NCBI RefSeq assembly: GCF_964355755.1
Contig: NC_092671.1
Span: 34,117,304-34,181,303 of the forward strand
DNA: 64,000 nucleotides
DNA from: Antedon mediterranea
Taxonomy: Eukaryota; Echinodermata; Crinoidea; Comatulida; Antedonidae
Direction of reading: 5' to 3'
Shown here: positions 23,901-33,087 of the stretch, one piece after another
Layout: the number at the start of each line of letters is the position of its first letter
How positions within the stretch are numbered: position 1 is the stretch's first letter
Translations under genes and position numbers: made by a program
The notes under the pieces: generated by a model
What the model saw: only the letters and a program-made list of their open reading frames with translations
Database searches by the model: none
What the model was told of the DNA's origin: nothing

Positions 23901-25209
23901 GGTTGTTATTTACAGACTTAAAGTGGGCGGTACACAGCTTGAACCATCTCCACGTGTCTGCAAAGAGGTATGTGTTGGATTACAGCTCTTTTTATTTGAA
24001 TGTTCTAGAGTATAAATTGAAAGTATTTTAACAACAAAAAAGTAGACTGCAAGTAAAGGCATTTTGTGTGTATGTTAGCTTAAACTTAAAACCAAACAGT
24101 AATATATCAATGCATTTTCTTAGGTTAAACTTAAAACAAAAAACAAATACCTTCCAATTATACCTTAGCTTGTATTTCTGATTTACAGGTACTTAAACTC
24201 ATTGAAGCAAATCTACTGGACATTGGTCACAAATGGATGAAACGTGTTGTGTCTAACGTATGTGCTCTGTGCAACGTCTGTCCTATGGAGAACATCCACT
24301 TGCACAAACTAAAAGATTGCATGCAGTCTACGCCTCGATGTGGGCCAGATGAAGGAATGGATACTTCCAAAATCAGACGTTTGTTTGCAAATCACAAAAC
24401 AAATCCAGGTACTGCATGAAACCATTCTTGTTCAGTAATATGTCACAGGTACCATGTAACACGTTTCTTTTTAAATTGTTGTATATAATAAATCAATTGA
24501 CTATGATTAAAATGGGTCCACGTATAAATCGGGTACTAAAATGAGTCTCAGTGTCTATAATTTCCCTGGAATCATAGGGAAATTTTGTCCAATATTGTCC
24601 TACCTTCACATGATATACACACGCTGCTTGTGATACACATGTGACACACGAGAGATGATGTATTACGGAATTTGCCCATAACATTGGACAAACAATGAAA
24701 TATTGAGAAGCAGTACTGATAATTGGGTTTCTCAGTGGCATATTCTATTGTTATCTATTTTTCCCCAAAACAATTGTCTTAAATATAACAAAACATTGAA
24801 GTTAATTATAAAAAAATAATTATTTTGTATTATTTCAGCTTTCCAGGCCACTGCTACTCAAGGAAACTCAAATGTTCCAGGGTTTCTGCGATTTCTCATT
24901 GGCATCTATAAAGACATTCCATCACCAATCTTGCCATTAGAAGTTATGACACAGATTTGTGTTCGTCTGGACCCTCTTCGCTCAACAGACTACAATGACT
25001 GGCGTGGCGTAGCATGTAAGGTTGGCTATGATTGTTACATAGACTACATCATGAGCATGAGCTGTGTATCAATGATCAATAGCCCTACTATGTGTGTAAT
25101 GCATGGATGGTATGAGAAAGGTTTGTCATTGAACGATTTTAAGGAGTGTATGATTGAAATGAATCGTCATGATGTTGTAAGTATAATTGATGAACATCTT
25201 AACCTGTAA
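14461..25209 (+). CDS. ROCO protein: DED-like, ROC, COR, Cys-rich, Death-like domain
   Basis: Multi-exon gene. Proposed exons: 14461-14916 (contains a frame break), 15167-15190, 15610-15763, 16618-16718, 17741-17832, 17939-18035, 18458-about 18555 (3' edge unsure), 19089-19134, 19396-19622, 20257-20358, 20736-20921, 21043-21303, 21761-21967, 22946-23107, 23261-23572, 23902-23967, 24189-24408 and 24839-25209. Nearly all junctions are GT-AG with matching phase. Family knowledge: ROCO proteins pair a Ras-like ROC GTPase with a COR dimerisation domain, and invertebrate members often carry death-fold modules linked to apoptosis or immune signalling. Seen here: G3 motif WDFAGQ, G4-like 'VGTHRE', the COR hallmark 'IIIIIPQWLI' and a C-terminal Death-like fold. 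No leucine-rich repeats are seen. The P-loop is abnormal (GQERVETS). The 5' end is uncertain: 'cttttatgagcag' before 14468 is a good splice acceptor, so an upstream first exon may exist. Confidence 0.85.
15167..15190 (+). CDS. ROCO microexon, 24 bp
   Basis: Bounded by 'attttccag' and 'gtgagt'. It joins in phase (G from the previous exon plus TG) and reads V-Q-Q-K-K-L-N-D, a short linker between the death-fold exon and the ROC domain. Its reading phase matches both neighbours, which supports it despite its size. Confidence 0.65.
15610..15763 (+). CDS. ROCO exon with degenerate P-loop (G1)
   Basis: Encodes 'VPLEVLARGQEANYAFLNAI' and then the ROC beta-1 strand and P-loop 'RLMLVGQERVETSLTKALTG'. 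Members of this family normally read GQ-x3-GKTSL here; the Gly-Lys pair is replaced by a single Glu, consistent with a three-base change that keeps the frame. The Lys contacts the beta- and gamma-phosphates of GTP, so nucleotide binding should be lost or very weak. The donor is GTAATT after 'caacc'. Confidence 0.85.
15930..16312 (-). repeat. Repeat B, copy 2, in a ROCO intron
   Basis: Inverted relative to copies 1, 3 and 4: 'tctatatatacatttacg', 'actttcggtactgatttt', 'ttaaccacctgatgtaaccc' and 'aaaatcggttgaacagctcg'. Truncated at the right, where repeat C begins. Confidence 0.85.
16313..16500 (-). repeat. Repeat C copy in a ROCO intron
   Basis: Inverted match to 36790-37020: shared words include 'ttagacttagatatatctgg', 'cattttaaatcttggattat' and 'atgtcccttgcatgtgccac'. 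The end resembles the subterminal sequence of the 7276-9045 element ('ataagtcgaaaatt'), so the two may be related families. Confidence 0.75.
16618..16718 (+). CDS. ROCO exon: ROC switch I region
   Basis: Codes 'PFNVTEEVTDGIEASLSC', the conserved sequence after the P-loop helix, where the Thr and the TxGI motif lie in family members. The acceptor is 'catttatttag' and the donor is 'aaag/gtatat'. Phase fits on both sides. Confidence 0.8.
17741..19134 (+). CDS. ROCO exons: charged insertion inside ROC
   Basis: Four small exons (17741-17832, 17939-18035, 18458-about 18555, 19089-19134) that add a Lys/Glu-rich segment between switch I and the G3 motif: 'ILQDKKEKQDE', 'REDDKKKQENK', 'IRAVRKKIMRVLPMERKK' and 'REIGSNIEEHEDF'. 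The third exon is the least certain. It has no clear donor in the coding frame, and an A-run near 18508-18514 followed by an alternative frame 'HEGFADGKKKRKTSG' suggests an indel or an alternative end. The first, second and fourth have good splice sites and consistent phase. Confidence 0.6.
19396..19622 (+). CDS. ROCO exon: coiled coil and G3 motif
   Basis: A heptad-like, highly charged stretch ('IQEKVQEEVLEIVKNMFEKK', 'LEKSEELQETIDDL') is followed by 'TLSIWDFAGQDLYYITHQ', the G3 (DxxGQ) motif of ROC. The acceptor is 'tatcagcag' and the donor is 'cag/gtagtc'. The Gln after DFAG is as in Ras-like GTPases, where LRRK proteins have Arg. Confidence 0.82.
20257..20921 (+). CDS. ROCO exons: ROC core, G4 region
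   Basis: Two exons, 20257-20358 ('MFLVSRAIYIICFNLCHDL') and 20736-20921 ('LDRVLFWSHSIYSNTS' and 'SPPIFIVGTHRESLPG'). 'FIVGTH' is the ROCO version of the G4 block that recognises guanine. Both are phase 0 with clean splice sites (gtaggt, gtgagt). Confidence 0.82.
21043..21303 (+). CDS. ROCO exon: end of ROC, start of COR, GC donor
   Basis: Codes 'TDEKFSLLKQAFKGKPYAGH', 'IDNSIRSPLDKSIIELRDHI' and 'MPLKWLNFLHEIEQIR', the ROC-to-COR transition of ROCO proteins. The 3' edge is 'aagcag/gcaagt', a GC donor with otherwise ideal consensus. Reading past it hits a stop at 21331-21333. Confidence 0.8.
21761..23572 (+). CDS. ROCO exons: COR domain
   Basis: Three phase-0 exons, 21761-21967, 22946-23107 and 23261-23572. 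COR features: 'LFAMLHFHHDLGNIVYYG', 'IIIIIPQWLI', then 'LEVRLLRRMWQDF' and 'LLELMQKFDLLC', and 'YVDFAGFLPEGLYYRLVVRI' with 'QVKVYIDQ'. In family members the Trp-Leu-Ile is usually followed by Asp-Val; here it is Phe-Ile. This region makes the dimer interface that is coupled to ROC in other ROCO proteins. The first of the two intervening introns holds a small MITE. Confidence 0.82.
22147..22318. mobile_element. Small palindromic MITE in a ROCO intron
   Basis: About 172 bp with inverted ends: TAAAGCGTGGTTCCCACTAG at the left, and CTAGTGGGAACCAAGCTTTA at the right. Inner arms repeat 'acgcaacgcaag' and 'cttgcgttgcgt', then 'gaccaatcacaagcg' and 'cgcttgtcattgg'. TA is present at both outer edges. 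A diverged relative lies at about 28800-28915. Confidence 0.85.
23902..24408 (+). CDS. ROCO exons: post-COR Cys-rich segment
   Basis: Exons 23902-23967 ('VVIYRLKVGGTQLEPSPRVC') and 24189-24408 ('VLKLIEANLLDIGHKWMKRV'), then a Cys/His cluster 'CALCNVCPMENIHLHKLKDC' that has the spacing of a small metal-binding site (C-x2-C-x2-C with His and Cys further on). Metal binding is inference. The donor is 'ccag/gtactg'. Confidence 0.78.
24839..25209 (+). CDS. ROCO last exon: Death-like domain and stop
   Basis: After 'VPGFLRFLIGIYKDIPSPIL', the C-terminus reads 'RLDPLRSTDYNDWRGVACKV', 'SPTMCVMHGWYEKG', 'LNDFKECMIEMNRHDVVSII' and a stop (TAA 25207-25209). The pattern L-x-D-W-R-x-L/V-A, then the W-x4-G block and the final 'L..L..M.R.D' helix matches Death domains. 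The acceptor is 'tattatttcag'. A potential internal donor (gtaagt at 25178) could give a shorter isoform. Confidence 0.82.
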
Positions 25210-26045
25210 AGATGGATGAACAAAGTAGAATGATGAATAACAGTTTACTGTATTTATTCAGAGAGTTATGTAGAATCAAAATCAATTCTAATAAATTTTA
25301 TAAACTCAAAGACACATCTTTTCAAACAGAAGCTTAACTCAAGAGACACATTTCTAAAGAATCCAAATATTGATATTGATTTATATATACATTCCGCTTT
25401 AATGTTTAAATGTATTTTTCAACTAATATTGTTTGAATATATTGAAATAAGCAATGAAATTAATATGCAAATCTTACAAATATTATTATAATTTGAGAAA
25501 CAATAATGAAACAAAGTACTATAGGCACTGCAGCACTAGGTTGTGAAGTTGCAGTGAAAATACATAAGAGAAAATATTTATGAGAGTACTGGTTCTGGTT
25601 TAATGAAATTAAATCACTTCTTCGGAGCTTGAGATGCCGGTAAAATCCAGAAACTAATTTGCATAACAAACTTTGTTTCACAAAAATATCTTCACTAATA
25701 GTTTGTACTTAACTTCGAATAAGGATTTCTTACAAAACATCGTCTATTTTAACTAAAACTTATAACTTAACTAAATCAATCATTCTGTTTAGTATGTGTT
25801 AGATTTCTATATTTTCAAATAAGAAGCAAATAATACAAGTATCACAATGTGTTTTTCAAGGATATTATCACCCATGATTATATTGGTAAGTAAATGTATA
25901 ACCAGCTTTTGTCTGTAACTTTACATAACCAATGTTTGTGTATAAGTTTATTATCTTATGTGTCCCATTACATTAGTACTACTGTTAGATTAGTTGCATT
26001 AGTTGTAAACATTAGCTTAAAAAAATACTTTCCAAATTGTTTTAA
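25210..26045. other. ROCO 3' flank, no gene seen
   Basis: A/T-rich sequence after the stop, with 'aataaa' present at 25290 and 25446 on the transcript strand as possible polyadenylation signals. No coding region or clear repeat was recognised. Confidence 0.4.
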
Positions 26046-26049
26046 AACA

Positions 26050-26249
26050 GTATTGCAGGCCCGTAACCAGGGGGGGATCGGGGGGATCGTATGATCCCTC
26101 CCCCCCCCCCCCCCCCCGCTGAACAGCGAGTTCCGCTTGGCCTCCCACTTTTTTTTTTGCTGGGCATACTAACACAACACGACGATTGTTCACTACAGGC
26201 CTAGTCAAGCCTTAATAAATTTAATTAATATATATATATATATATTTAA

Positions 26250-26315
<66 letters not shown>

Positions 26316-26330
26316 CTAAAATATAAAAAA
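26050..26330. repeat. Repeat fragment with C-homopolymer and (TA)n microsatellite
   Basis: A segment with 'cccgtaaccagggggggatc' and a run of about 18 C (26100-26117), typical of a degraded interspersed repeat, is followed by a (TA)n block at about 26228-26313 interrupted by 'tttaatta'. Confidence 0.75.
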
Positions 26331-29300
26331 CCTAACACTAAAATTTACAAGATAAGTTCTATTTGATAACTGCTGAACATCGTGGTTCTGGAGCTAGCGA
26401 GCTGTACACAGAGCATAGTTGTTGTTTGGTTGACATAACAGGGTATTCCCCTACACAGGTCTCCGCGTGCGTGTGTGACGTGCCCAGCCAGCTGCTTGAT
26501 AGAGAAAGCATGCAGCTCACACGGACGCAAGTGCAAGATGCAATGGTTGAGTGAATTCAGGGATCATCTTAATTCCATGGTTTTTTACCTAAACACCACA
26601 TGATGGTGAATATGCCTGTTAAAGTCTCAATGATACGATCCCTAATGTACCATGTTGTTGCTAGGAGGCTTGAAAGGAGGAGGGATCTAGCCTAATTTCG
26701 GTCGGCAAGAGAATGCCGTCCTCTGACAATATAGTTCATAAACAAAAGAGAATAGCCGGAAATGCGATTTGCGGCCATAGGCCTATAGAGAAAAAAAAAT
26801 CGAGGGTATGGTTCCAGTGGCGAATCTAGCGGGGGCGTATTTTTTTTTTAAATTAAATAGATTTTAAAAACACGTATCGTTTCGACGGTCATAGTACGTC
26901 GGAGCACATCGTCAGCTTGATCGCATTCCACCAAGCATGTACGTCGACATCCTTTGTGTACTATCAATCTCTAGCGTTACCAACGATCATTCACAGTTAT
27001 GTGTAAAAGGAGCAAGCTGATAAAAGCCACGTGGTGAGCTTGGTCGCGTTCCACTAAGCAGGTCGGCATCCTTTGTGATCGTCACTCCCGTATTGTGGAG
27101 TAGCGGTACCTCAGACGATCAATAGAGTTGATGAAGCCACATGGTCAGTGCTACTATACTACGCGCCCATTTATTAAGTACAATAAAAACAAAGGCTAGG
27201 ACTGTAAGCCTATGAAAATTATCCCGTTAGGGCTAAATTTTATTAAAACGTATTACTATTAAAATATTAACAATGCTGCAGCATTTCATGACCCTTGTTG
27301 TTTTATTTGCTTTCCCGTCGATGATTCTCATAAACACATCGCGATGAACAATGCACTTTTTACCGTGTTTGTGATGTTTGTGTTAATATTTTGTGTGAAT
27401 GTTTATAAGTTGCAACAATTGTTTGATTTTCATTTTCCATACATTTAATAGCCATTTAGTTTTCAAATCAATTATAACAAATCACTATATTTACAGTATC
27501 ATATGAAACAAAGATTTCCTTTATAATAGTAAATCTGAGGTAAACCAGATGGCAATTCTAATTAGGTTATATATTTCATTTCTTCATATTACCTTAACAT
27601 ATTATCTTCATATTTCTTACTTAATTATTTGGCATTTAATTAGCATTAATTATTATATTATATTTTTTGTTTCACTAATCCACTTGTATTATAATTGTAA
27701 ACCAATAAAGATTCATTCAATACATTAACAGTTTTAAGGTGTTTTACATTTGATATGTTCTAATACTTTATATGTTATTAGCATAACATGAATGCTTATT
27801 TTATTAATGTCGTTATATCTACCAGAAGTCATTTTACAAATGTAAGTTTACAATGGTTGTGGTGGCACTGGTTAAACATCTCTAAAAGCAATATTAAGAA
27901 ACAAATGTATTACGAATCACATTTGGTGTAAAAACAATAATCAAAATAATACAAATACATAATACATAGATAGGTATGTATTAATATTTGACGTGTTTAC
28001 AAATGATCGAAATCGATTATTAAATAAAGCTTTAAATTACCAATACATTTAACCTATATTTTGTATATAATTTTTTACGTTAAACCATTCATGAATACGT
28101 ACGTGTGCAACGTTTCGACTTGTTTTCAAAAATCTTCATCTGGCAATGACTAAATGGAAAATGTTAAATATTTTTTTATCAATTATTATAAAAAAATTTC
28201 ACATTGCAAAATCCGAATAATGAAAGAATATTTATGGATCAGAAAAAAACCAAAATACCATGAATGGGATGACAGTGGATGTTCAATATATTACAAATGA
28301 TTTAACGTAAAGAATTATACAGATAGTTAATATAAAACATTTTTCGAAAAACAAAATCTACCTTTTAAAGTACATACATAATTTAAAACAACATTAAATA
28401 TCTAGTAACAAACTCAATACCCTTTTTAATAGTAGCTGTACTGAGAAGTAATAGGTGTAATTTTTGAGTAAGTAAACTTACATGTTCATATTTCACAGAC
28501 GTCCCAACTCTCTCTCGAAAAGTGTTGGCATTTTCCGACTATTGGGTATATCATGCTCTTCTGTTAAATGTCATTCCTTCCGACATTTTGGGTAAACCGA
28601 AGAATTATCTCGATATGTATACATTGTGAATAAACTAGATAGTGATGAAATAATAGAAAATATACTAAAATCGACCTTTGATTATTCACTATTATAGATG
28701 TATTTTTAAACTTTTATAGCTCCCCCATGTATTATACCTTAATTTATCTTATGAAGACGTCAAGTATTAACAATTTCGTTCCCGATAATTTCAATTACAA
28801 TTGACGTAGACCCAACGCAAGCAAATTGACCAATGACAAGTGACTGTTCAAATTATCCGTTGATTGTGATTAGTCAACTCGCTTACGTCATTGCGTTGTA
28901 TCTCCTCATAAAAAACCTGGAATCGCTATTCTTGATCATTTACATGTTCACCCACAAAAATGTGTCTTAATTCAATCAGGTTTGTACGACCATACCAAGT
29001 AATACACCATACCGTGTCGGTCTCCCATGAGTTAACCAAAGTCGGCTTCATGACGAATTTTATTATCACGTGACCCGTTTTAAAAAAACCCATAAGAACG
29101 GAATCTTTATTAAATGGTATCGTGGTAGGCCTATGCCGTTCTCTATCTTAACGACATAATCCCATCGTCAATTTCGTTTTCAATATTAGGACAAAGGTTT
29201 ATTTGCATTTTACGAGAATCAGTGTCGATAACAGACGGAGATCTGTACTATCTTTTGTAAATGGCAAACCCGTGTTTTGTAAAAGACTACTGTATTTTTG

Positions 29301-29640
29301 TTAACAGAAAACCTATAGTTTTTTCTTTTATTAAAAACATTATGGGTTTGAAACGATTGATATTAAACTAAAGTTCTTGAATAATATAAATCAAATCTTT
29401 GTCATATATGTTGTTTTTATCACTAAGTATCTTATCTGTCAATATTTGATCTACCATAGCATAAAATGACGCAGTTTCTCAATAGACAATTTCCAGATTA
29501 CACAGTACAAAACTTGTGTTTGTATAGTCTAGGGAGTCACGGACAGACAATAAAACTACAGTGACGTTTTCTAAATCTCGATTGATTTCTAAGTGAGTAT
29601 AACACAGTGAATAAGTCAAGTTAAACCAAGTCTTTGTTAA
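26330..29640. other. Non-coding stretch with small repeats
   Basis: No gene supported. Items seen: an imperfect direct repeat at about 26910-26960 and 27035-27090 ('agcttgatcgcattccacca' against 'agcttggtcgcgttccacta', each followed by 'catcctttgtg'); a hammerhead-like relic at 28105-28145; a diverged MITE at 28800-28915; otherwise A/T-rich sequence. Confidence 0.45.
28800..28915. mobile_element. Diverged relative of the 22147 MITE
   Basis: Shares 'acccaacgcaagcaaattga', 'ccaatgacaag', 'ttgattgtgattagtcaact' and 'cgcttacgtcattgcgttg' with the 22147-22318 MITE in the same internal order, but the GGTTCCCACTAG ends are lost. Confidence 0.6.
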
Positions 29641-29721
29641 GGTGGATGTTTTTACCTGAAAGAAATACTAGGAAAAAACAATTTGTATATCGTTCACGTC
29701 TAAGCCCGGTGAAAGCCAAAC

Positions 29722-31945
29722 AATGGCGTCAAAAACCCATAGAAACGGGACTAATAAAGGAATGTACAGTGCTGCACAGGCTGACGGTGACGAAATCAGC
29801 AGGATGAACGGGCAGCGATTTTTTTTTCGTACATAAGTTGGGGACCCCCTCATGAAACGTCACAAAATAAACATGAATAATTCATCTGTTAAATTTTCTT
29901 GTTCCGTGTGCACCCAAGCGTATAGCAACAAGAAGTGATTACACAAGTGCGGTACGATTCTAGGCCTATCTCCGCTGTTGTTGCGGCGTGCGATTTCATA
30001 GAAGAATAGCGGCGTTTTGTGTGGATTGTCGAAATAATCAGCCTTTAGTTTATGGTGTTTTTAATATAATTTATTACTAAAGAATTACGTGTTAAAACTA
30101 TAGTTTCTTCTATTAATACTATTAGGTCTAATTATTAGTCTCTAAACCCATGTCTATTCTAGTAGTAGTAGCTGTGTGGGTGTGTGTGACGTGTGTGTGT
30201 TAGGTATGACCAAAGATAGTTACACTTACTATCTTTGGTATGACACAATCCGAGTAATAAGTCAGCAAAATTAAACAATAAACATTACACAAAAATACAT
30301 TTTTTATTCTCGTGGGTCAAATCTTCCCATCTCATGTGTTCATATACGCGCATTTTTAAAATTCCTTTGAGTACATGCATATTGTTTGATAATAAAATAG
30401 CAGAATTAAAAAAATACAGTACACAAATTATACACATTCTTTATTCTTGTGGGTCTAAGCTTTCTTTGGGCTATGTCCAATGAATTACTACTTAGTTTAA
30501 TGTCTTGCCTAGCTGTCGATTAGCCTCGACACATTTTGTGTGAAGAAGAGTGTGCGAGGGCAATCACGTGAATTGACTTGGAATCCTAGGCCTGCTGTAG
30601 AAAGTATCGTATCGCAGTTGTGTAATCACTTCTTGTTGCTATACGCTTGGGTGCACATGGAACAACAAATTTAACTGATGAATTATTCATGTTTATTTTG
30701 TGACGTTTCATGAAGGGGTCCCCAACTTATGTACGAAATAAAAAATCGCGAACGGGCAAACAGTAAACAAAGAACGTAGTGTAGTGAAGCCAATCTTTTT
30801 GAAGGCTGATCAAATACCAACAGGAAAAAGCTTTTTCAAAGATGAAGACCTATGTATAGCCCTACTAAAAATAATTGCTGCAGAAAGTATAATCGGTGTT
30901 CAAAAAATACGGAACCTATGGCGAATTTATCTAAATAATAGAAATGATAGAGTGAAACTAATTACGAATGGACTAAACATTAGGAATTGTAATATTACAA
31001 TTCATGATAAAAATCCTTATTTGGCATACAACAACATGGAAACAACGAGAATAGTCATAAAGGATATACCATTATCGGTTGCTGACGTAGAGATTGCTAG
31101 CAAGTTGAAAGCGCTAGGATGCAAACCAATAGGAGATGTTACAAGGCTAAAAATAAGGGTTAATGGTCAATTAACCAGCTGGCTAAACGGTGACAGAGCT
31201 GTCGTTGTAGAAAAGCTAAAATCGCCAATACCAAGACAGATAATAATAAATGGTTTTAGAGCACGGGCTTTTCATGACGGTCCGGAAGTGAAATGCAACA
31301 AAATTAATGTACAAGGACTGGGCATTTAGCTTTTCAATGCAAAGCTGATATAATCTGTTTCAAGTGTCATTTACCAGGGCATACTAGGGACAGATGTAAT
31401 GTTGAAGCGCATAATGTTTTTAACTTTGAAAACCCAAAAAATAATAATGCTAACGATAACCACTACGGGAAAAGAGCTACGGTACAATTTGATACAAAAA
31501 CACATGATGAAGTGTTAGTATTGATGAAAGTAGTGAATCATCAGATGATGAAAATGCGCAGAAAGAAACAAGTGTGATCACTATAGAACAACACACAAAC
31601 CAAAATGAGCAGGAAGATGATGACAGAGAGGAGCAGAGAGAAGAGCAGGAAGTGGACGAAAGAGAGGAGGAGGAAGTTGAAGAAGGAGAGGAACAAGAAG
31701 TACCGGGAAGAAAGAACCAGAAAGCTGAAGAAAGAGAGGAGCAGGAAGTTGGGGAAGGAGAGGAGCATGAACAGAAGAAGGTAACTGACTACTTTGAAAA
31801 AAGTATACAAAAAACTAAAAGTGTTAGCACAAACAAGAAAGCAGTGAGAGATCTGAAGGAACAGTCCGGAAATGAAGGCAGGACAGAAGTAAAAACAAAG
31901 AGTATTGAAAAAAGAAGTTTAAGAAAGAGAAACAAAAACAAGTAA
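29722..31945 (+). pseudogene. LINE ORF1 with CCHC zinc knuckles, interrupted
   Basis: Starts 'MASKTHRNGTNKG' at 29722 and continues in frame across the target duplication of the inserted element (Met-Asn-Gly-Gln codons). From 30784 it has a nucleic-acid-binding-type middle ('MKPIFLKADQIPTGKSF', 'RIVIKDIPLSVADVEIASKL'), then two zinc knuckles of which the second is complete: CFKCHLPGHTRDRC at about 31357-31398. The frame changes near 31300-31320, so the knuckles are out of frame with the middle. A third open piece (31574-31945) is a Glu/Arg-rich tail with 'KKVTDYFEKS'. The nucleic-acid-binding role is known for the family. Confidence 0.72.
29815..30749. mobile_element. 935-bp element, long TIRs, 9-bp TSD, in LINE ORF1
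   Basis: Bounded by GAACGGGCA at 29806-29814 and 30750-30758. TIRs of about 146 bp (29815-29960 and 30604-30749) begin GCGATTTTTT and carry 'cgtacataagttggggaccc' and 'acccaagcgtatagcaacaa'; they differ at about ten positions. Long TIRs with a 9-bp duplication suit a Mutator-like non-autonomous element; Merlin-like is an alternative. No transposase frame. The inner part has a perfect 12-bp hairpin (ACCAAAGATAGT, 30209-30220, paired with 30228-30239). Confidence 0.88.
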
Positions 31946-32010
31946 TTTAATCTTAATAATATGTATTCTAAATATTGTAATTTCCCTAGGAAGCTCTTTA
32001 CTCTAATCTT

Positions 32011-33087
32011 ATGAATTTACATTGTATAACACTAAGCGTTAGAGGAGCTAGAAATATAAATAAGCAACATAAGCTATTCCAATGGGTAAAAGATCAAAAA
32101 GCGGATATATGTCTGCTTCAGGAAACCCATCTAACAAATGAGATTATTAATAAATCAAACTTTGTTTGGGAAGGTGAAGCGATCCATAGTATAGGTAATT
32201 CACATAGTAGAGGAGTGTCGATACTATTACGAAAAGGTCTTGAATGCAAAATTGTTAAAAAGTTAACTGATATTGATGGAAGATATATATTTCTTAATTT
32301 AATGATAAATGAAAAGGAATTGGACATTATAAATATTTTTGCTCCTAATGAAAGCAAAAATAGAAGTGCATTCTTTAGGACCATACACAAATGTTACAAT
32401 GACTTTGATGGAGGGAAGGGTAATTCTATCATTCTAGGTGGAGATCTGAATTGCATCATGAATAGTGACATTGACCAAAAAGGTAGCGCAAATAGGTCTG
32501 ATAAATCTGTTTTTACGATTAAAAACCTAATGAAAAATTTAAATTTAAATGATATTTGGAGATCCAAAAACATGAATAAGCGACAATTTACGTTGCGTAA
32601 GAGATTTAACAACATTTTCCGTAGGCTGGATTACTGGTTAATATCAGAAGATCTCTTTTCAAATGGAGATGTTTTAGCCTGTGACATTCGTCCAGCTATT
32701 CTCACAGATCACCAGGCGGTATCAATTAAAATAGATTTGCATGAAAAAATACGCGGTCCTGGTTTATGGATGTTCAACAATAGCTTTCTGAAAGATGAAA
32801 TATTTACAAAATTAGTAATTAAAATAATTGATGTTTCAATACTAAAAAATAATAGAGAACCTGTAAGTGCAAGTTTGTTATGGGAGCTTGTAAAAACAAA
32901 AATAAAAGAATTTTCAATAATTGCATACGGAAAACAAAAAAATAAAAACCAGAATAAAAAGAAAGAAAAATTACAAAAACAAATAAAAAACTTAAATGAA
33001 ACAATTATGAATACTCAAAATTGTGATATAACCATTGAAAATAAAATTGAAAACAAAAAAATAGAGCTTGAAAACATTTATATGTAG
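32011..33087 (+). pseudogene. LINE ORF2 N-terminus: APE endonuclease
   Basis: About 358 codons. Motifs in order: 'ITLSVRGARNINKQHKLFQW' (about residues 7-26), 'ADICLLQETHL' (catalytic Glu), 'RGVSILL', 'IFAPNESKNR', 'ILGGDLNCI' (Asp, Asn), 'RRLDYWLISEDL' and 'LTDHQAVSI' (Asp-His). The usual Asn in the first block (TLNVRG) is Ser, so the metal site may be impaired. After residue 300 the protein becomes Lys/Asn-rich, with 'QNKKKEKLQKQIKN', and stops early at 33085-33087; the RT continues in another frame ('WIEEGERNTKYFLGLERS', about 33123-33180). Confidence 0.82.

Noticed and set aside
26228-26313. Long TA tract as an origin or cruciform element
   Set aside because: Simple (TA)n microsatellite; nothing nearby supports a function.
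30209-30239. Perfect 12-bp hairpin as a microRNA precursor
   Set aside because: Arms are too short for a precursor and it is inside a transposon interior.
31541-31810. Very hydrophobic 89-residue minus-strand frame that looks like a membrane protein
   Set aside because: Antisense of the Glu/Arg-rich LINE ORF1 tail; purine-rich coding read backwards gives Phe/Leu.
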